From CAKRJP01 sp963589425 (lineage in GTDB: Bacteria > Bacillota > Clostridia > Lachnospirales > Lachnospiraceae), in the NCBI GenBank assembly GCA_963589425.1, contig CAVAKZ010000002.1, forward strand, positions 1-64,000: a DNA stretch of 64,000 bases, read 5' to 3'. The first letter of the stretch is position 1, and each line of letters starts with the position of its first letter. The notes below the pieces were generated by a model. The model searched no databases and was not told the origin of the DNA. It saw only the letters and a list, made by a program, of their open reading frames with translations. Below, piece after piece: positions 34,931 through 43,813 of the stretch. The translations under genes were made by a program, and so were the position numbers.

Positions 34931-35885
34931 TTGTCTGCTTTCCCTTTTTTTCTACATTTGTTTCCTTACAGATATAGATAGGCCGACTCTTGGTCTCCAG
35001 GTAGGTCTTAGACAGATACATGCCAAGAATGCCGATACAAAACAGCTGAATTCCCCCAAGCATTAAGATAATACAGGTCATAGAAGGCCATCCGGATACC
35101 GGGTCTCCAAAGCACAGGGTTTTTATTAAGATCACTACCAAAAAAATAAAGGCAACACAGCAAAAGAAAATACCCATCACCGATGCCAATGCTAAAGGTG
35201 CTGTAGAGAATCCAATGATTCCCTCTATGCTGTAAAGCAAAAGCTTCCAAAAGGACCATTTGGTCTCTCCTGCTCGCCGTTCCACATTCTCGAACTCAAT
35301 CCACTTAGTCTTAAAGCCAACCCAGCCAAAAATACCTTTTGAAAAACGGTTATATTCTTTCATTTCCAAAATGGCATTCATAAACTGTCTGGTCATAAGT
35401 CGATAGTCTCTTGCCCCATCCATAATTTCTGTAGTAGAAATCCGGTTCATCAGCCCATAAAAACGGCGGGCAAAAAAAGACCGCACCGGGGGTTCTCCCT
35501 TTCTGGTAACTCGGCGGGTGGCTGCAGAATCATAGCCTTCCTCCTTAATGGCCGCAAGCATTTGGGGAAGTAACTCCGGGGGATCCTGAAGATCTGCATC
35601 CAGCATAGCAATATAATCTCCTGAAGACGCTTCAAATCCAGCATAGATCGCCGCCTCTTTTCCGAAATTTCTGGAAAAGGAAATATATTTTACTCTGGAA
35701 TCTTCCGCTGCAAATCCCTTCACGATCTCAAGGGTCCCATCTTTCGATCCATCATTAACGAAAATCACTTCCAAGTCATATTCTTTTAAATTCTTCGCTA
35801 TATCACAAAATGCCTGATAAAAATAAGGTAAAACTTCTTCCTCATTGTAGCAAGGAACGATTAGCGAAATCTCTTCTTTTTCCAT
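34923..35885 (-). CDS. Family 2 glycosyltransferase, CsbB/GtrB type (undecaprenyl-phosphate sugar transferase)
   Basis: 320 residues. GT2 domain: 'LIVPCYNEEEVLPYFYQAF', 'VIFVNDGSKDGTLEIVKGF', 'DYIAMLDADLQDPPELLPQM' with the DxD-type metal site, and 'DYRLMTRQ' plus 'KGIFGWVGF' typical of dolichol/undecaprenyl-phosphate mannose/glucose synthases. Two C-terminal hydrophobic helices anchor it ('ALASVMGIFFCCVAFIFLVVILI', 'CIILMLGGIQLFCIGILGMYL'). It likely makes an undecaprenyl-phosphate sugar used by the overlapping YfhO protein. The promoter is at 35949-35976. Confidence 0.88.
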   Translation of the reverse strand: MEKEEISLIVPCYNEEEVLPYFYQAFCDIAKNLKEYDLEVIFVNDGSKDGTLEIVKGFAAEDSRVKYISFSRNFGKEAAIYAGFEASSGDYIAMLDADLQDPPELLPQMLAAIKEEGYDSAATRRVTRKGEPPVRSFFARRFYGLMNRISTTEIMDGARDYRLMTRQFMNAILEMKEYNRFSKGIFGWVGFKTKWIEFENVERRAGETKWSFWKLLLYSIEGIIGFSTAPLALASVMGIFFCCVAFIFLVVILIKTLCFGDPVSGWPSMTCIILMLGGIQLFCIGILGMYLSKTYLETKSRPIYICKETNVEKKGKQTNE

Positions 35886-35948
35886 TAGTTCTCCCTTTTG
35901 TAGTTTAATTTCAAAAAATCACTTATTCAAGTAAGTTTCACAGAGTAT

Positions 35949-35976
35949 ATTATACTGGTTTTAGTCCCTTCGTCAA
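35949..35976 (-). promoter_or_regulatory. Sigma-A-type promoter of the csbB-yfhO operon
   Basis: On the minus strand TTGACG (35971-35976) and TATAAT (35949-35954) are 16 bases apart. This is the best-matching housekeeping promoter in the window and leaves a leader of about 55 bases. Confidence 0.65.
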
Positions 35977-36013
35977 CGCAAAGAAAAAAGCTTCCTGCCT
36001 GCTTGACAGTGAC

Positions 36014-36223
36014 GTGATACTGTATGCCTGCAAGGAACTGGGTCTTACCCCAAGTTCATGCATTGCCATTGAAGATTCCCCTAACGGTGTAAAAAGCTCA
36101 TTTGACGCCGGCTGTAAAGTTATTATGGTTCCCGATCAAACGGAAGCAGAGGAAGAGACAGAAAAAATGCTTTGGGCAAAAGCCGGATCTTTGGATGAAA
36201 TCATAAGTATATTGGGAAACTAA
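36014..36223 (+). pseudogene. HAD-family phosphatase (beta-phosphoglucomutase-like), C-terminal remnant
   Basis: About 69 codons match the C-terminal end of HAD hydrolases: 'VILYACKELGLTPSSCIAIEDSPNGVKSSFDAGCKVIMVPD' contains the 'IEDSPNG(V/I)' motif III/IV region. The catalytic N-terminal DxDxT motif and cap domain are missing, and upstream codons no longer resemble the family. No ribosome site precedes the GTG at 36014. The csbB promoter runs through the sequence just upstream, so the front of the old gene was probably deleted and replaced. Confidence 0.7.
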
Positions 36224-36339
36224 AATTTTATACCTATAGAGGTTATTAACCCTATTTATTTCAATTATCAATTAGACTTATAAATACCCCTCCTGTACAC
36301 TTTAAAAGATAGGGATAAACCAATTTGAGGAGGTAGTCT

Positions 36340-37917
36340 ATGAAAAACAAAAAAGTTACAAAAGTTGTAGCACTGGCTATGTGCGCAACTATGTTGCTTG
36401 CAGGATGCGGATCATCAAGTAGTTCAGCAACTTCCGGATCCGAAAGCACCACTGCAACCGAAACCAAGGATGAGTTGCACATTGCAGTCTCAGCAAACCC
36501 GCCTACACTGGATGTGCAGACTAGCAATTCTTCCCTAGTAGGTGAGATCGCAGCTCATATTTTTGAACCATTATTTGCAATGGATGACAACTATGAACCT
36601 ACACCGGTACTTGCAGAGTCTTATGAAGTAAGTGAGGACGGTTCTGTCTATACCATCAAATTACGTGAGGGAGTAAGCTTCCACAACGGCAAAGAAATGA
36701 CTTCTGAAGATGTAGTTGCATCTATGAACCGTTGGGTTGAAAAGTGCTCAAGAGCAAGTGCCTTAATCGGAGGATCTGTATTTGAAGCTGTGGATAATTA
36801 TACAGTTAAATTAACAGTGAATGAACCGGCATCCGATATTCTCATGATTCTTGCTAACCCTTCTATGTTTGCAGCTATCTATCCAAAAGAAGTTGTAGAG
36901 GCTGAGACTGATGAAGGAATCACCGAATATATCGGAACAGGTCCTTATAAGCTGACAGAATGGAAACAGGATCAATACGTACAGCTTGATAAGTTTGGTG
37001 ATTTCAAGAATTCTGACAATGCCACTACAGGTCTTGCAGGAAAGAAGGAAGCTGCAACTCCTACTTTGTATTTTGATGTAGTAACCGACGTTTCTACCCG
37101 TATGGCTGGTGTTCAGAATGGACAATATGACATTGCAGAGGAAGTGCCAACTGATAACTACGAAGAATTGTCTGAAGATGATAATCTGAAACTGGATGTA
37201 GCAAATGGTGGTACCTTGAATCTCTTCTTAAATACAACAGAAGGTATCATGGCTAATGAAGACATGCGACAGGCAGTTCTTGCAGTCCTTAACTGCGAGG
37301 ATATTCTCTACGCAAGCTACGGCAATGAAGATCTATATGAGTTAAATGCAGGCTGGATGAATTTAAGTGATGCTCAGTGGAGCACAGATGCCGGCAAGGA
37401 ATATTACAACCAGAATGACCAAGAAAAGGCAAAAGAACTTCTTAAGAAAGCCGGTTACAACAACGAAGAGATTACTCTTGTAACTACACCGGATTATCCG
37501 GAGATGTACAATGCAACTTTAGTTTTACAAGAAGAACTTCAGAGTATTGGCGTCAATGCAGTTGTAGACAGCAATGACTTTAGTACTTTCATGGAACATC
37601 GTGCAGATCCTAAGCAGTTTAGTATGTATATTACAAGCAATGCATATTCTCTTCTCCCGGTCCAGCTGTCAGCTCTTAACAAGGAGTGGGCAGGCTTAGA
37701 TGCCCAAGATGTAACCGATGGCATCAAGGCAATCCGTTTTGCAGATTCTACCGATGACGCAAAGGCAGCATGGGAGAATTTACAGACCTTCTTATATGAA
37801 GATGGTGCAGCATCTGTAATCGGACACTATACTTCCATCAACGCATTGAATGCAAAGACAGAAGGATATGAATTTTTAAGATATGCACTTTATTGGAATA
37901 CCACCGTATCTAAATAG
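36340..37917 (+). CDS. Peptide/nickel-type ABC transporter substrate-binding lipoprotein (SBP family 5)
   Basis: 525 residues. Signal peptide with lipobox LAGC (Cys23), then a Ser/Thr-rich linker. The SBP-5 signature is visible as 'PTPVLAESYEVSEDGSVYTIKLREGVSFHNGKEMTSEDVVASM', and 'YIGTGPYKLTEWKQDQYVQL' and the C-terminal 'KELLKKAGYNNEEITLVT' fit DppA/OppA proteins. It should bind peptides or similar small molecules outside the cell for the permeases encoded next. GAGGAGGTAGTCT precedes the ATG. First gene of a five-gene operon; a hairpin after it probably raises its level relative to the rest. Confidence 0.9.
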   Translation: MKNKKVTKVVALAMCATMLLAGCGSSSSSATSGSESTTATETKDELHIAVSANPPTLDVQTSNSSLVGEIAAHIFEPLFAMDDNYEPTPVLAESYEVSEDGSVYTIKLREGVSFHNGKEMTSEDVVASMNRWVEKCSRASALIGGSVFEAVDNYTVKLTVNEPASDILMILANPSMFAAIYPKEVVEAETDEGITEYIGTGPYKLTEWKQDQYVQLDKFGDFKNSDNATTGLAGKKEAATPTLYFDVVTDVSTRMAGVQNGQYDIAEEVPTDNYEELSEDDNLKLDVANGGTLNLFLNTTEGIMANEDMRQAVLAVLNCEDILYASYGNEDLYELNAGWMNLSDAQWSTDAGKEYYNQNDQEKAKELLKKAGYNNEEITLVTTPDYPEMYNATLVLQEELQSIGVNAVVDSNDFSTFMEHRADPKQFSMYITSNAYSLLPVQLSALNKEWAGLDAQDVTDGIKAIRFADSTDDAKAAWENLQTFLYEDGAASVIGHYTSINALNAKTEGYEFLRYALYWNTTVSK

Positions 37918-37927
37918 GCAAATGACC

Positions 37928-37961
37928 AAACGACGGATAGCATCAGCGTCCGTCGTTTTTT
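37928..37961 (+). terminator. Intercistronic terminator-like hairpin after the binding protein
   Basis: AAACGACGGA and TCCGTCGTTT enclose an 11-base loop and run into TTTTT. It lies 11 bases after the stop and 15 before the next gene, so partial termination or mRNA protection is likely. Confidence 0.75.
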
Positions 37962-37975
37962 AAAAGGAGTTCACA

Positions 37976-38926
37976 ATGTTACGATATATAGGAAAACGAA
38001 TTTTATCCTTGATTCCGGTCATGATTGTAGTATCATTTGTAGCTTTTCTGATCGTATATATGATTCCCGGAGGTCCTGCCACCTCCATTTTAGGATTGGA
38101 AGCAACAGCAGATGAAATTCGCACATTAAATGCACAACTTGGTTTTGATCGACCTTTTTTTATTCAGTATGGTGACTGGATTCTAGGAGTATTACACGGG
38201 GACTGGGGAAGCTCCTACTTTATGCACGAACCCGTTCTAACCTTACTTGGAGAGTATTTCTTACCTACCATCAGTCTTGCAATTTTTGCACAAATTCTTT
38301 CTCTTTTGATTGCCATTCCACTGGGCCTTATTGCAGCCTATAAACGAGGAACCGCCATAGACCTTACTGCAGTCACGCTTTCCCTGATTGGCTCTGCGCT
38401 TCCAGGATTTCTCCTTAGTATGTTTTTGATGCTGGCCTTCAGTGTCTACCATCATTGGTTCCCGGTGGCAGGATATGCAGATCTTTCCAGAGGACTTTTA
38501 GAACACCTAAAATATTTATTTGTTCCAGCTCTTTCCCTTGGAATTGTACAGGCCGCATACCTGACAAGAATGATCCGCTCCTCTCTTCTGGATGTGCTTT
38601 ATAAAAATTACATCCAAACTGCAAGAGCCAAGGGGCTAAAAGAAAAGAAAGTAGTGTTGATTTATGGTCTCAAGAATGCAGCTCCCGTTATTTTAACAGC
38701 CATTGGCCAGTCTTTTGGCAGTCTTATTACGGGAACGATTGTGACAGAAACCATTTTTAATATCCCGGGCCTCGGAACCCTGACCATGAATTCCATTAAC
38801 CGCCGAGATGTTTTTGTTATTCAGGGAGTTGTCTTGTTTGTAACCTTATTGTATGTAATCGTAAATCTGGCCGTAGATATTCTATATGGGTTTGTAGATC
38901 CAAGGCTGCAGCCAGGACGTAAGTAG
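37976..38926 (+). CDS. ABC transporter permease, DppB/OppB type
   Basis: 316 residues with six hydrophobic helices. N-terminal 'MLRYIGKRILSLIPVMIVVSFVAFLIVYMIPGGPA' and the EAA region 'QTARAKGLKEKKVVLIYGLKNAAPVILTAIGQ' are standard for this subunit, and 'GTIVTETIFNIPGLGTLTMNSI' closes the membrane part. It pairs with the DppC-type permease that starts 11 bases later. AAAAGGAG precedes the ATG. Confidence 0.92.
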   Translation: MLRYIGKRILSLIPVMIVVSFVAFLIVYMIPGGPATSILGLEATADEIRTLNAQLGFDRPFFIQYGDWILGVLHGDWGSSYFMHEPVLTLLGEYFLPTISLAIFAQILSLLIAIPLGLIAAYKRGTAIDLTAVTLSLIGSALPGFLLSMFLMLAFSVYHHWFPVAGYADLSRGLLEHLKYLFVPALSLGIVQAAYLTRMIRSSLLDVLYKNYIQTARAKGLKEKKVVLIYGLKNAAPVILTAIGQSFGSLITGTIVTETIFNIPGLGTLTMNSINRRDVFVIQGVVLFVTLLYVIVNLAVDILYGFVDPRLQPGRK

Positions 38927-38937
38927 GAGAAATCATT

Positions 38938-39834
38938 ATGTATTTTACAAGAAAAAGTATGTCCCAAGCCAGTGAGGCAATTTTCAGAGAGCAAAGACAG
39001 CTGAGAAAAGAAAAATTACTGGCAAATCCCGGACTAATTATCGGAGGAATTGCCTTTATCCTTATTCTGCTTGCAGCGATTTTCATTCCTATGTTCAGCT
39101 CGGTAGCCCCCAATGCCATGACCGTTTCAGAACGCTTTAAAGCCCCCTGTGCAAGCTATATATTTGGAACCGATGAGTTTGGTCGAGATGTTTTCACACG
39201 ATTAATGTATGGAGCCAGAGTTTCCCTCTGGGTAGGAGGATGCGTTGCCGCCTTCTCCTGTATCCTTGGAACCATCATCGGTATATATGCCAGCTATTTT
39301 AAGATATTGGATCAAATCCTTATGAGAATCTGCGACGGCTTAATTGCGATTCCCGGAATTTTACTTGCTATCGCCTTGATCGCTGCTCTGGGAACTTCCA
39401 GCTGGAATGTTGTTCTTGCCTTGACCCTTGTTTATACCCCTAGTGTGGCAAGAACAGTTCGGGCCAGTGCTATGGTTATCAAGGAAGAGCCCTATGTAGA
39501 GGCCGCAAAAGTCCAGGGCTTTAGTAACTTTCAGATCCTTTGGAAACTAGTTCTTCCGGGAGTCATTTCCCCTCTAACTGTCCAGGCATCCTTTATTTTT
39601 GCCCAGGCTATTATCTCCGAAGCCTCCCTAAGTTTTCTAGGTGCAGGAATTCCGGCTCCAGCTGCTAGTTGGGGAAATATGCTGCAGGACAGTAAGCTGG
39701 TATTTTCCAAAGCCCCCTGGACCATGATCTGTCCCGGTCTTGCCGTGGTAATATGTGTTCTTAGCCTGAACCTGCTTGGGGATGGTCTTAGGGATTTCCT
39801 GGATCCCAGAGTAAAAGGAGGTGCAAAGAAATAA
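38938..39834 (+). CDS. ABC transporter permease, DppC/OppC type
   Basis: 298 residues. The N-terminal cytoplasmic tail precedes a first helix at about residues 33-57 ('GGIAFILILLAAIFIPMFSS'). 'PCASYIFGTDEFGRDVFTRLMYGARVSLWVG' is the OppC/DppC hallmark, and the EAA loop is 'EAAKVQGFSNFQILWKLVLPGVISPL'. Complete and correctly placed between DppB- and DppD-type genes. Its stop overlaps the next start by one base (TAATG). Confidence 0.92.
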   Translation: MYFTRKSMSQASEAIFREQRQLRKEKLLANPGLIIGGIAFILILLAAIFIPMFSSVAPNAMTVSERFKAPCASYIFGTDEFGRDVFTRLMYGARVSLWVGGCVAAFSCILGTIIGIYASYFKILDQILMRICDGLIAIPGILLAIALIAALGTSSWNVVLALTLVYTPSVARTVRASAMVIKEEPYVEAAKVQGFSNFQILWKLVLPGVISPLTVQASFIFAQAIISEASLSFLGAGIPAPAASWGNMLQDSKLVFSKAPWTMICPGLAVVICVLSLNLLGDGLRDFLDPRVKGGAKK

Positions 39835-40856
39835 TGGAACAGCAAGCTAATGCATGTGAATGTAAAAATCCAATTTTGGAGGTAAAAGACCTACGAGTGA
39901 ATTTTTCTGTCCATAAGAAGTGGCTTCCGGCAGTAGACGGTGTAAATCTTTGCATCAAGCCCGGGGAGATCATCGGAGTTGTTGGAGAATCAGGATCCGG
40001 AAAAAGTGTTATGTCTCAGTCCATCCTTCGCCTTAGAGATCATGATACCGCCCTGCAATATGAAGGAGAGATCCTGTTTGAAGGGAAAAATCTCCTAAAA
40101 CTCCCACTTTCTAAAATGAGAGAAATCCGTGGAAATGATATTTCTATTATTTTTCAGGATCCTCTAAATTCCTTGAGCCCGGTACATACCGTAGGCAAGC
40201 AACTAAGCGAGATCATACAGCTTCATAATAAAGCAAAAAAGAAGGAGGCCAAGGCTCGTTCTATAGAAATGCTGAAACTAACCGGAATCCCCAACCCGGA
40301 GGAATGTATGAGAAAGTACCCCTTTGAATTATCCGGAGGTATGCAGCAGCGAGTAATGATTGCCATGGCTCTGGCCTGTGAACCCAAGCTTTTAATCGCC
40401 GATGAGCCTACCACCGCCTTAGATGTAAGTATCCAGGAACAGATTCTTCATCTGATCAAGGACCTAAATGAAAAACTGAAAATGTCGGTTCTTTTCATCA
40501 CCCACGATATGGGAGCAGTGTCCAAACTTTGTCATAGTGTAAAGGTTATGTACCTGGGCCAAGTTGTGGAGGATGCCGGCACAGAGGACCTATTTGCCAA
40601 TCCCCTGCATCCCTATACCCAGGGGCTTCTTGCCTGCATTCCACATCTTGGAATAGAAAGGGGAAAGGTCCTTCCCACCATTTCAGGAACAGTTCCATCC
40701 TTGACGGAGATTCCAAAAGGATGTCATTTCTGTACAAGATGTAATTATGCCCAGGATAGGTGTACCAAAAGCCAGCCACCTCTTGTCAAAACAAGCGAAG
40801 GACATTTTGTAAAATGTTGGGAGTATGCCCAGAACCCAGAAAAGAAGGAGGACTAG
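39834..40856 (+). CDS. ABC transporter ATP-binding protein, DppD/OppD type
   Basis: 340 residues. Walker A 'GESGSGKSV', Q-loop 'IFQDPLNSLSPVHTV', signature 'LSGGMQQRVMIAMAL', Walker B 'LLIADEPTTALDVS', H-loop 'FITHDMGAV'. The C-terminal OppD extension carries the four-Cys motif ('CHFCTRCNYAQDRC', then 'KCWEY') that binds a [4Fe-4S] cluster in related proteins. Translation is coupled to the permease gene through a TAATG overlap. Confidence 0.92.
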   Translation: MEQQANACECKNPILEVKDLRVNFSVHKKWLPAVDGVNLCIKPGEIIGVVGESGSGKSVMSQSILRLRDHDTALQYEGEILFEGKNLLKLPLSKMREIRGNDISIIFQDPLNSLSPVHTVGKQLSEIIQLHNKAKKKEAKARSIEMLKLTGIPNPEECMRKYPFELSGGMQQRVMIAMALACEPKLLIADEPTTALDVSIQEQILHLIKDLNEKLKMSVLFITHDMGAVSKLCHSVKVMYLGQVVEDAGTEDLFANPLHPYTQGLLACIPHLGIERGKVLPTISGTVPSLTEIPKGCHFCTRCNYAQDRCTKSQPPLVKTSEGHFVKCWEYAQNPEKKED

Positions 40857-40860
40857 ACCC

Positions 40861-41841
40861 ATGAGTGATTATCTGTTGGAAATCAAAAATTTAAAAAAGT
40901 CATTTCCTCTAAAAAACGGGAAGCTAAAACTTTTAGGGAAAACTTCTCAAATGAGTGCTGTAGACAACTTATCTCTTTCTATCAAAAAAGGAGAGACCTA
41001 CGGACTGGTTGGGGAATCCGGATGCGGAAAATCCACCACAGGACGAGCAATTGTAGGCTTGACCAAGCCAGACAGGGGTTCCATCTTTTACAAGGGTCTA
41101 GATCTTTGCAAGCTAAGCGAGAAAGAATTTAAGCCTCTTAGGAATGAATTGCAAATGGTATTTCAAAATACCCTTTCTGCCTTAAATCCTCGTCAGCGAA
41201 TCGGCCATATTCTGGAAGATATATTGAAGATCCACAGTGATCTTGACCAAGCAAAACGAAAAGAAAAAGTGGTAGAAGTTTTAAAGAAAGTAGGGCTTTC
41301 AGAAGATCATTATTTTCGTTATCCCCATGAACTTTCCGGCGGACAAATTCAGCGTCTTGGCATTGCAAGCGCTCTTGTAATCGGGCCAAAGCTTATTGTC
41401 TGCGATGAGCCGGTATCTGCCCTTGATGTATCTATTCAGGCACAAATCCTAAATATGCTTAAAAGCCTCCAGCAAGAATTGGACCTAAGCCTTTTATTCA
41501 TATCTCATGATATTGGCGTAATCCGTTTTATTTCTGATTATATTGGAGTTATGTATTTGGGAACTCTGGTAGAGGAAACTGATACCGAGGAATTGTTTGC
41601 AAATCCCTTACATCCCTATACCAAAGGATTGTTTGCTTCTGTACCGGATGTATATATCAAAAGAGAAGTTTTCTCTGAGCTTTTCGGAGAACAACCGGTA
41701 AGGACGGAGGACTTTAAGGGGTGTGCATTTTCCACACGTTGTCCATATGCCACTGAAAAATGTAGGAAAGAAGCTCCCCTCTTCAAAGTTGTAAAGCCGG
41801 GCCATAAGGTAGCCTGTCATATGGTAAATCCTATAAACTAA
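40861..41841 (+). CDS. ABC transporter ATP-binding protein, DppF/OppF type
   Basis: About 326 residues from the ATG at 40861, with AAGGAGGA upstream; a frame extension to 40825 overlaps the previous gene. Walker A 'GESGCGKST', Q-loop 'VFQNTLSALNPRQRI', signature 'LSGGQIQRLGIASAL', Walker B 'LIVCDEPVSALDVS', H-loop 'FISHDIGVI', and the C-terminal Cys cluster 'CAFSTRCPYATEKC'. It heterodimerises with the DppD-type subunit encoded 4 bases upstream. Last gene of the operon. Confidence 0.92.
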   Translation: MSDYLLEIKNLKKSFPLKNGKLKLLGKTSQMSAVDNLSLSIKKGETYGLVGESGCGKSTTGRAIVGLTKPDRGSIFYKGLDLCKLSEKEFKPLRNELQMVFQNTLSALNPRQRIGHILEDILKIHSDLDQAKRKEKVVEVLKKVGLSEDHYFRYPHELSGGQIQRLGIASALVIGPKLIVCDEPVSALDVSIQAQILNMLKSLQQELDLSLLFISHDIGVIRFISDYIGVMYLGTLVEETDTEELFANPLHPYTKGLFASVPDVYIKREVFSELFGEQPVRTEDFKGCAFSTRCPYATEKCRKEAPLFKVVKPGHKVACHMVNPIN

Positions 41842-41895
41842 AAAAACTCTGTATTGCTTTTTGAATCAATTCATCAAAAGCAATACAGAGTTTTT
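41842..41895. terminator. Strong bidirectional terminator
   Basis: Twenty-base perfectly complementary arms (41842-41861 and 41876-41895) begin with A-runs and end with T-runs on both strands. It ends the peptide ABC operon (+) and the 2-hydroxyacid dehydrogenase gene (-). Confidence 0.92.
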
Positions 41896-41896
41896 A

Positions 41897-42829
41897 TTAT
41901 TGAAAGAAATCTCGAATCTGTCCCCAGATAATCTTCATGAGACGAGTGCGGGCTTCTATGCTGGCCCAGGCAATATGAGGAGTAATAATTAATTTTGTGC
42001 TGTCTTTAATCCTTCCTAATGGATTATCCTTGACCATAGGCTCCTGCCTTAATACATCCAGACCAGCCGCTGCAATCTCCCCCTTTTCCAGGGCATCCGC
42101 AAGATCTTCTTCCACAACGATGGGCCCTCGACCAACATTAATAAAGATGGCAGTCTTTTTCATCTTTGCAAAGGCTTCCTTGTCCATAAGATTTAAGGTA
42201 TCCTCATTCAAGGGAGCATGGACAGACACGATATCTGAAGTTTTCAGGAGGGTGTCAAGATCCACTCTCTCATATCCTTCTTCTATATGTTTGCCCGAAG
42301 TAGAATAATAGATCACACGACAGCCAAAGGCCTTGGCGATATCAGCCACCCGACGGCCGATATTTCCCAAACCGATAATCCCCCAGGTGCTTCCGTACAA
42401 TTCATGAAATACATTGGAAAAATGGGTAAACATCTCATCATTTTCATATCGGCCGGATTTTACATAGTCATCATAATAGCTAATCTTCTCCAAGAGAGAA
42501 AATAAGAGGGCAAAGGTATGCTGAGCTACATTTTCCGTAGAGTAGCCCGCCACGTTTCTCCATGCAATGCCTCGAGAGTCCAGGAATTCTTTGTCCAAAT
42601 TATTGGTTCCGGTGGCTGTCACGCACACAAGCTTTAAATTCGGTGCTTCCCCTACAGTCCTAGCATTAACCTCCATTTTGTTTACAATAATCACATCTGC
42701 ATCCTGGATTCGTTCCGGCATGTCTTCCTCATTTGTGTAACCGTAACGAATTACCTCTCCCAGTTTTGAAAAATCCGAAAGATCGATATCAGATCCTATG
42801 GAATTTGCATCTAAAAAAACGATTTTCAT
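41897..42829 (-). CDS. D-isomer-specific 2-hydroxyacid dehydrogenase
   Basis: 310 residues. It interconverts 2-keto acids and D-2-hydroxy acids with NAD(P)H. The NAD-binding motif is 'WGIIGLGNIGRRVADIAKAFG', and the catalytic Arg, Glu and His lie in 'INVGRGPIV', 'LDVLRQEPM' and 'ITPHIAWAS'. The substrate-binding 'VTATGTNNLD' and 'NVAGYSTENVAQHTFALL' are of the glycerate/hydroxypyruvate-reductase-like type. The exact substrate is open. It follows the C_GCAxxG_C_C gene by 63 bases and may share its transcript. Confidence 0.87.
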   Translation of the reverse strand: MKIVFLDANSIGSDIDLSDFSKLGEVIRYGYTNEEDMPERIQDADVIIVNKMEVNARTVGEAPNLKLVCVTATGTNNLDKEFLDSRGIAWRNVAGYSTENVAQHTFALLFSLLEKISYYDDYVKSGRYENDEMFTHFSNVFHELYGSTWGIIGLGNIGRRVADIAKAFGCRVIYYSTSGKHIEEGYERVDLDTLLKTSDIVSVHAPLNEDTLNLMDKEAFAKMKKTAIFINVGRGPIVVEEDLADALEKGEIAAAGLDVLRQEPMVKDNPLGRIKDSTKLIITPHIAWASIEARTRLMKIIWGQIRDFFQ

Positions 42830-42892
42830 CTTGTTGTCTCCTGCCTTTCTATAAAATCCTTCCTTCTATCCTTTGTAATCTATAACTCTTCC

Positions 42893-43342
42893 TTAGGAGT
42901 TTTCTAATTCTCTTAAAATAATCTCCGTCAACTTCTCTACCGTAAATTCCACAAAACTAATGCACTGTGCTTTTCTCTCCGGAGAATTTTTTTCTTTTCC
43001 TCTTGTCAAAATGCGACAGCAAGTGGCACCACAGTGTTCTTTAAATGCATCGTGAAGTTCCTTCGTTAGTCTCTGGCATTTTAAAAATGCATGGTCCCCA
43101 GGCCTTCTTCTTCCAAAGAAATAGCCGATGCACATAGTACCACCTGCCAAGGCACCACAAATGCAGCCACCGCCTCCCAGACCCCAAGGGAAGCCTGAGG
43201 ACATGGCTATGGCATCATCTGACATGTCAAGGTCAAAGCCCTTTTTGATGGCATAAATCACTGACTCTGAACAGGCAAAACCCTGCTGAAAAATCTCAAC
43301 TGCATCTTTCTTCATTGCTTCTACATCTACATTTGTATTCAT
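42893..43342 (-). CDS. C_GCAxxG_C_C family redox protein
   Basis: 149 residues. The family's conserved Cys set is clear: an N-terminal 'FACSESV', the central 'CICGALAGGTMCIGYFFG' (C_GCAxxG form), 'FLKCQRL', 'EHCGATCCRIL' and a final 'AQCISFV'. Such proteins are thought to bind a metal or Fe-S centre or be redox active, but no function is proven. The position next to a selenium/sulfur cluster and a 2-hydroxyacid dehydrogenase fits a redox role. GGGGAAAG precedes the ATG. Confidence 0.8.
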   Translation of the reverse strand: MNTNVDVEAMKKDAVEIFQQGFACSESVIYAIKKGFDLDMSDDAIAMSSGFPWGLGGGGCICGALAGGTMCIGYFFGRRRPGDHAFLKCQRLTKELHDAFKEHCGATCCRILTRGKEKNSPERKAQCISFVEFTVEKLTEIILRELENS

Positions 43343-43486
43343 ATCTTTCCCCTTTCCCTATTCAACTATCCCAAAACTAAAAATGCCACTATCTCTTGTT
43401 CTCTTTTTGCATATAAGCTCTCATAAGTCACTTTTAGACTAGCAGATTTTTAATTCACTGACAATCAGTAGTTTAACACAAAAAAG

Positions 43487-43519
43487 CAAGGGACTGCCAC
43501 TCAATTAGACAGTCCCTTG
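43487..43519 (-). terminator. Terminator of the sulfur/selenium cluster
   Basis: CAAGGGACTG and CAGTCCCTTG form a perfect stem, and the minus strand runs into CTTTTTTG. It lies just after the DUF3343 gene. Confidence 0.85.
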
Positions 43520-43524
43520 TTCTC

Positions 43525-43761
43525 TCACACCATCACCTGGTGAAGTGCCTCTTCTTCAATTCCAACCTTCTCCATCTGCGCCCTCACCGTCTCTTCTTCC
43601 TCCGGCGGTGCACACCATGACAGGCCGCATCCGGCAGAAATACACCGGGGAACAGGTATCAGTCTGCCTGGTATCTGATCTTCTCTACAAGCTTTTTCCA
43701 TAGCCATGGCATCTGCCGTTGTATGAAAAGTTACAATAAGCTTTAATTCTTTCTTTCTCAT
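43525..43761 (-). CDS. DUF3343 family small protein (putative Se/S carrier)
   Basis: 78 residues from the ATG at 43761, with AAAGGGA upstream; the frame extends to 43839 without a site. DUF3343 pattern: 'LIVTFHTTADAMAMEKACRE', 'GRLIPVPRCISAGCGLSWCAPP'. The paired Cys (CISAGCGLSWC) are typical. Related proteins occur with selenium-metabolism genes and are proposed to bind or shuttle Se/S; this is comparative, not biochemical, evidence. Last gene of the operon with TusA-like, YedE-like and desulfurase-like proteins. Confidence 0.8.
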   Translation of the reverse strand: MRKKELKLIVTFHTTADAMAMEKACREDQIPGRLIPVPRCISAGCGLSWCAPPEEEETVRAQMEKVGIEEEALHQVMV

Positions 43762-43813
43762 AATCCAAGTTCCCTTTCTCTTCCCCGTCAGCCAAGTTCT
43801 ATTATAAGAATTT

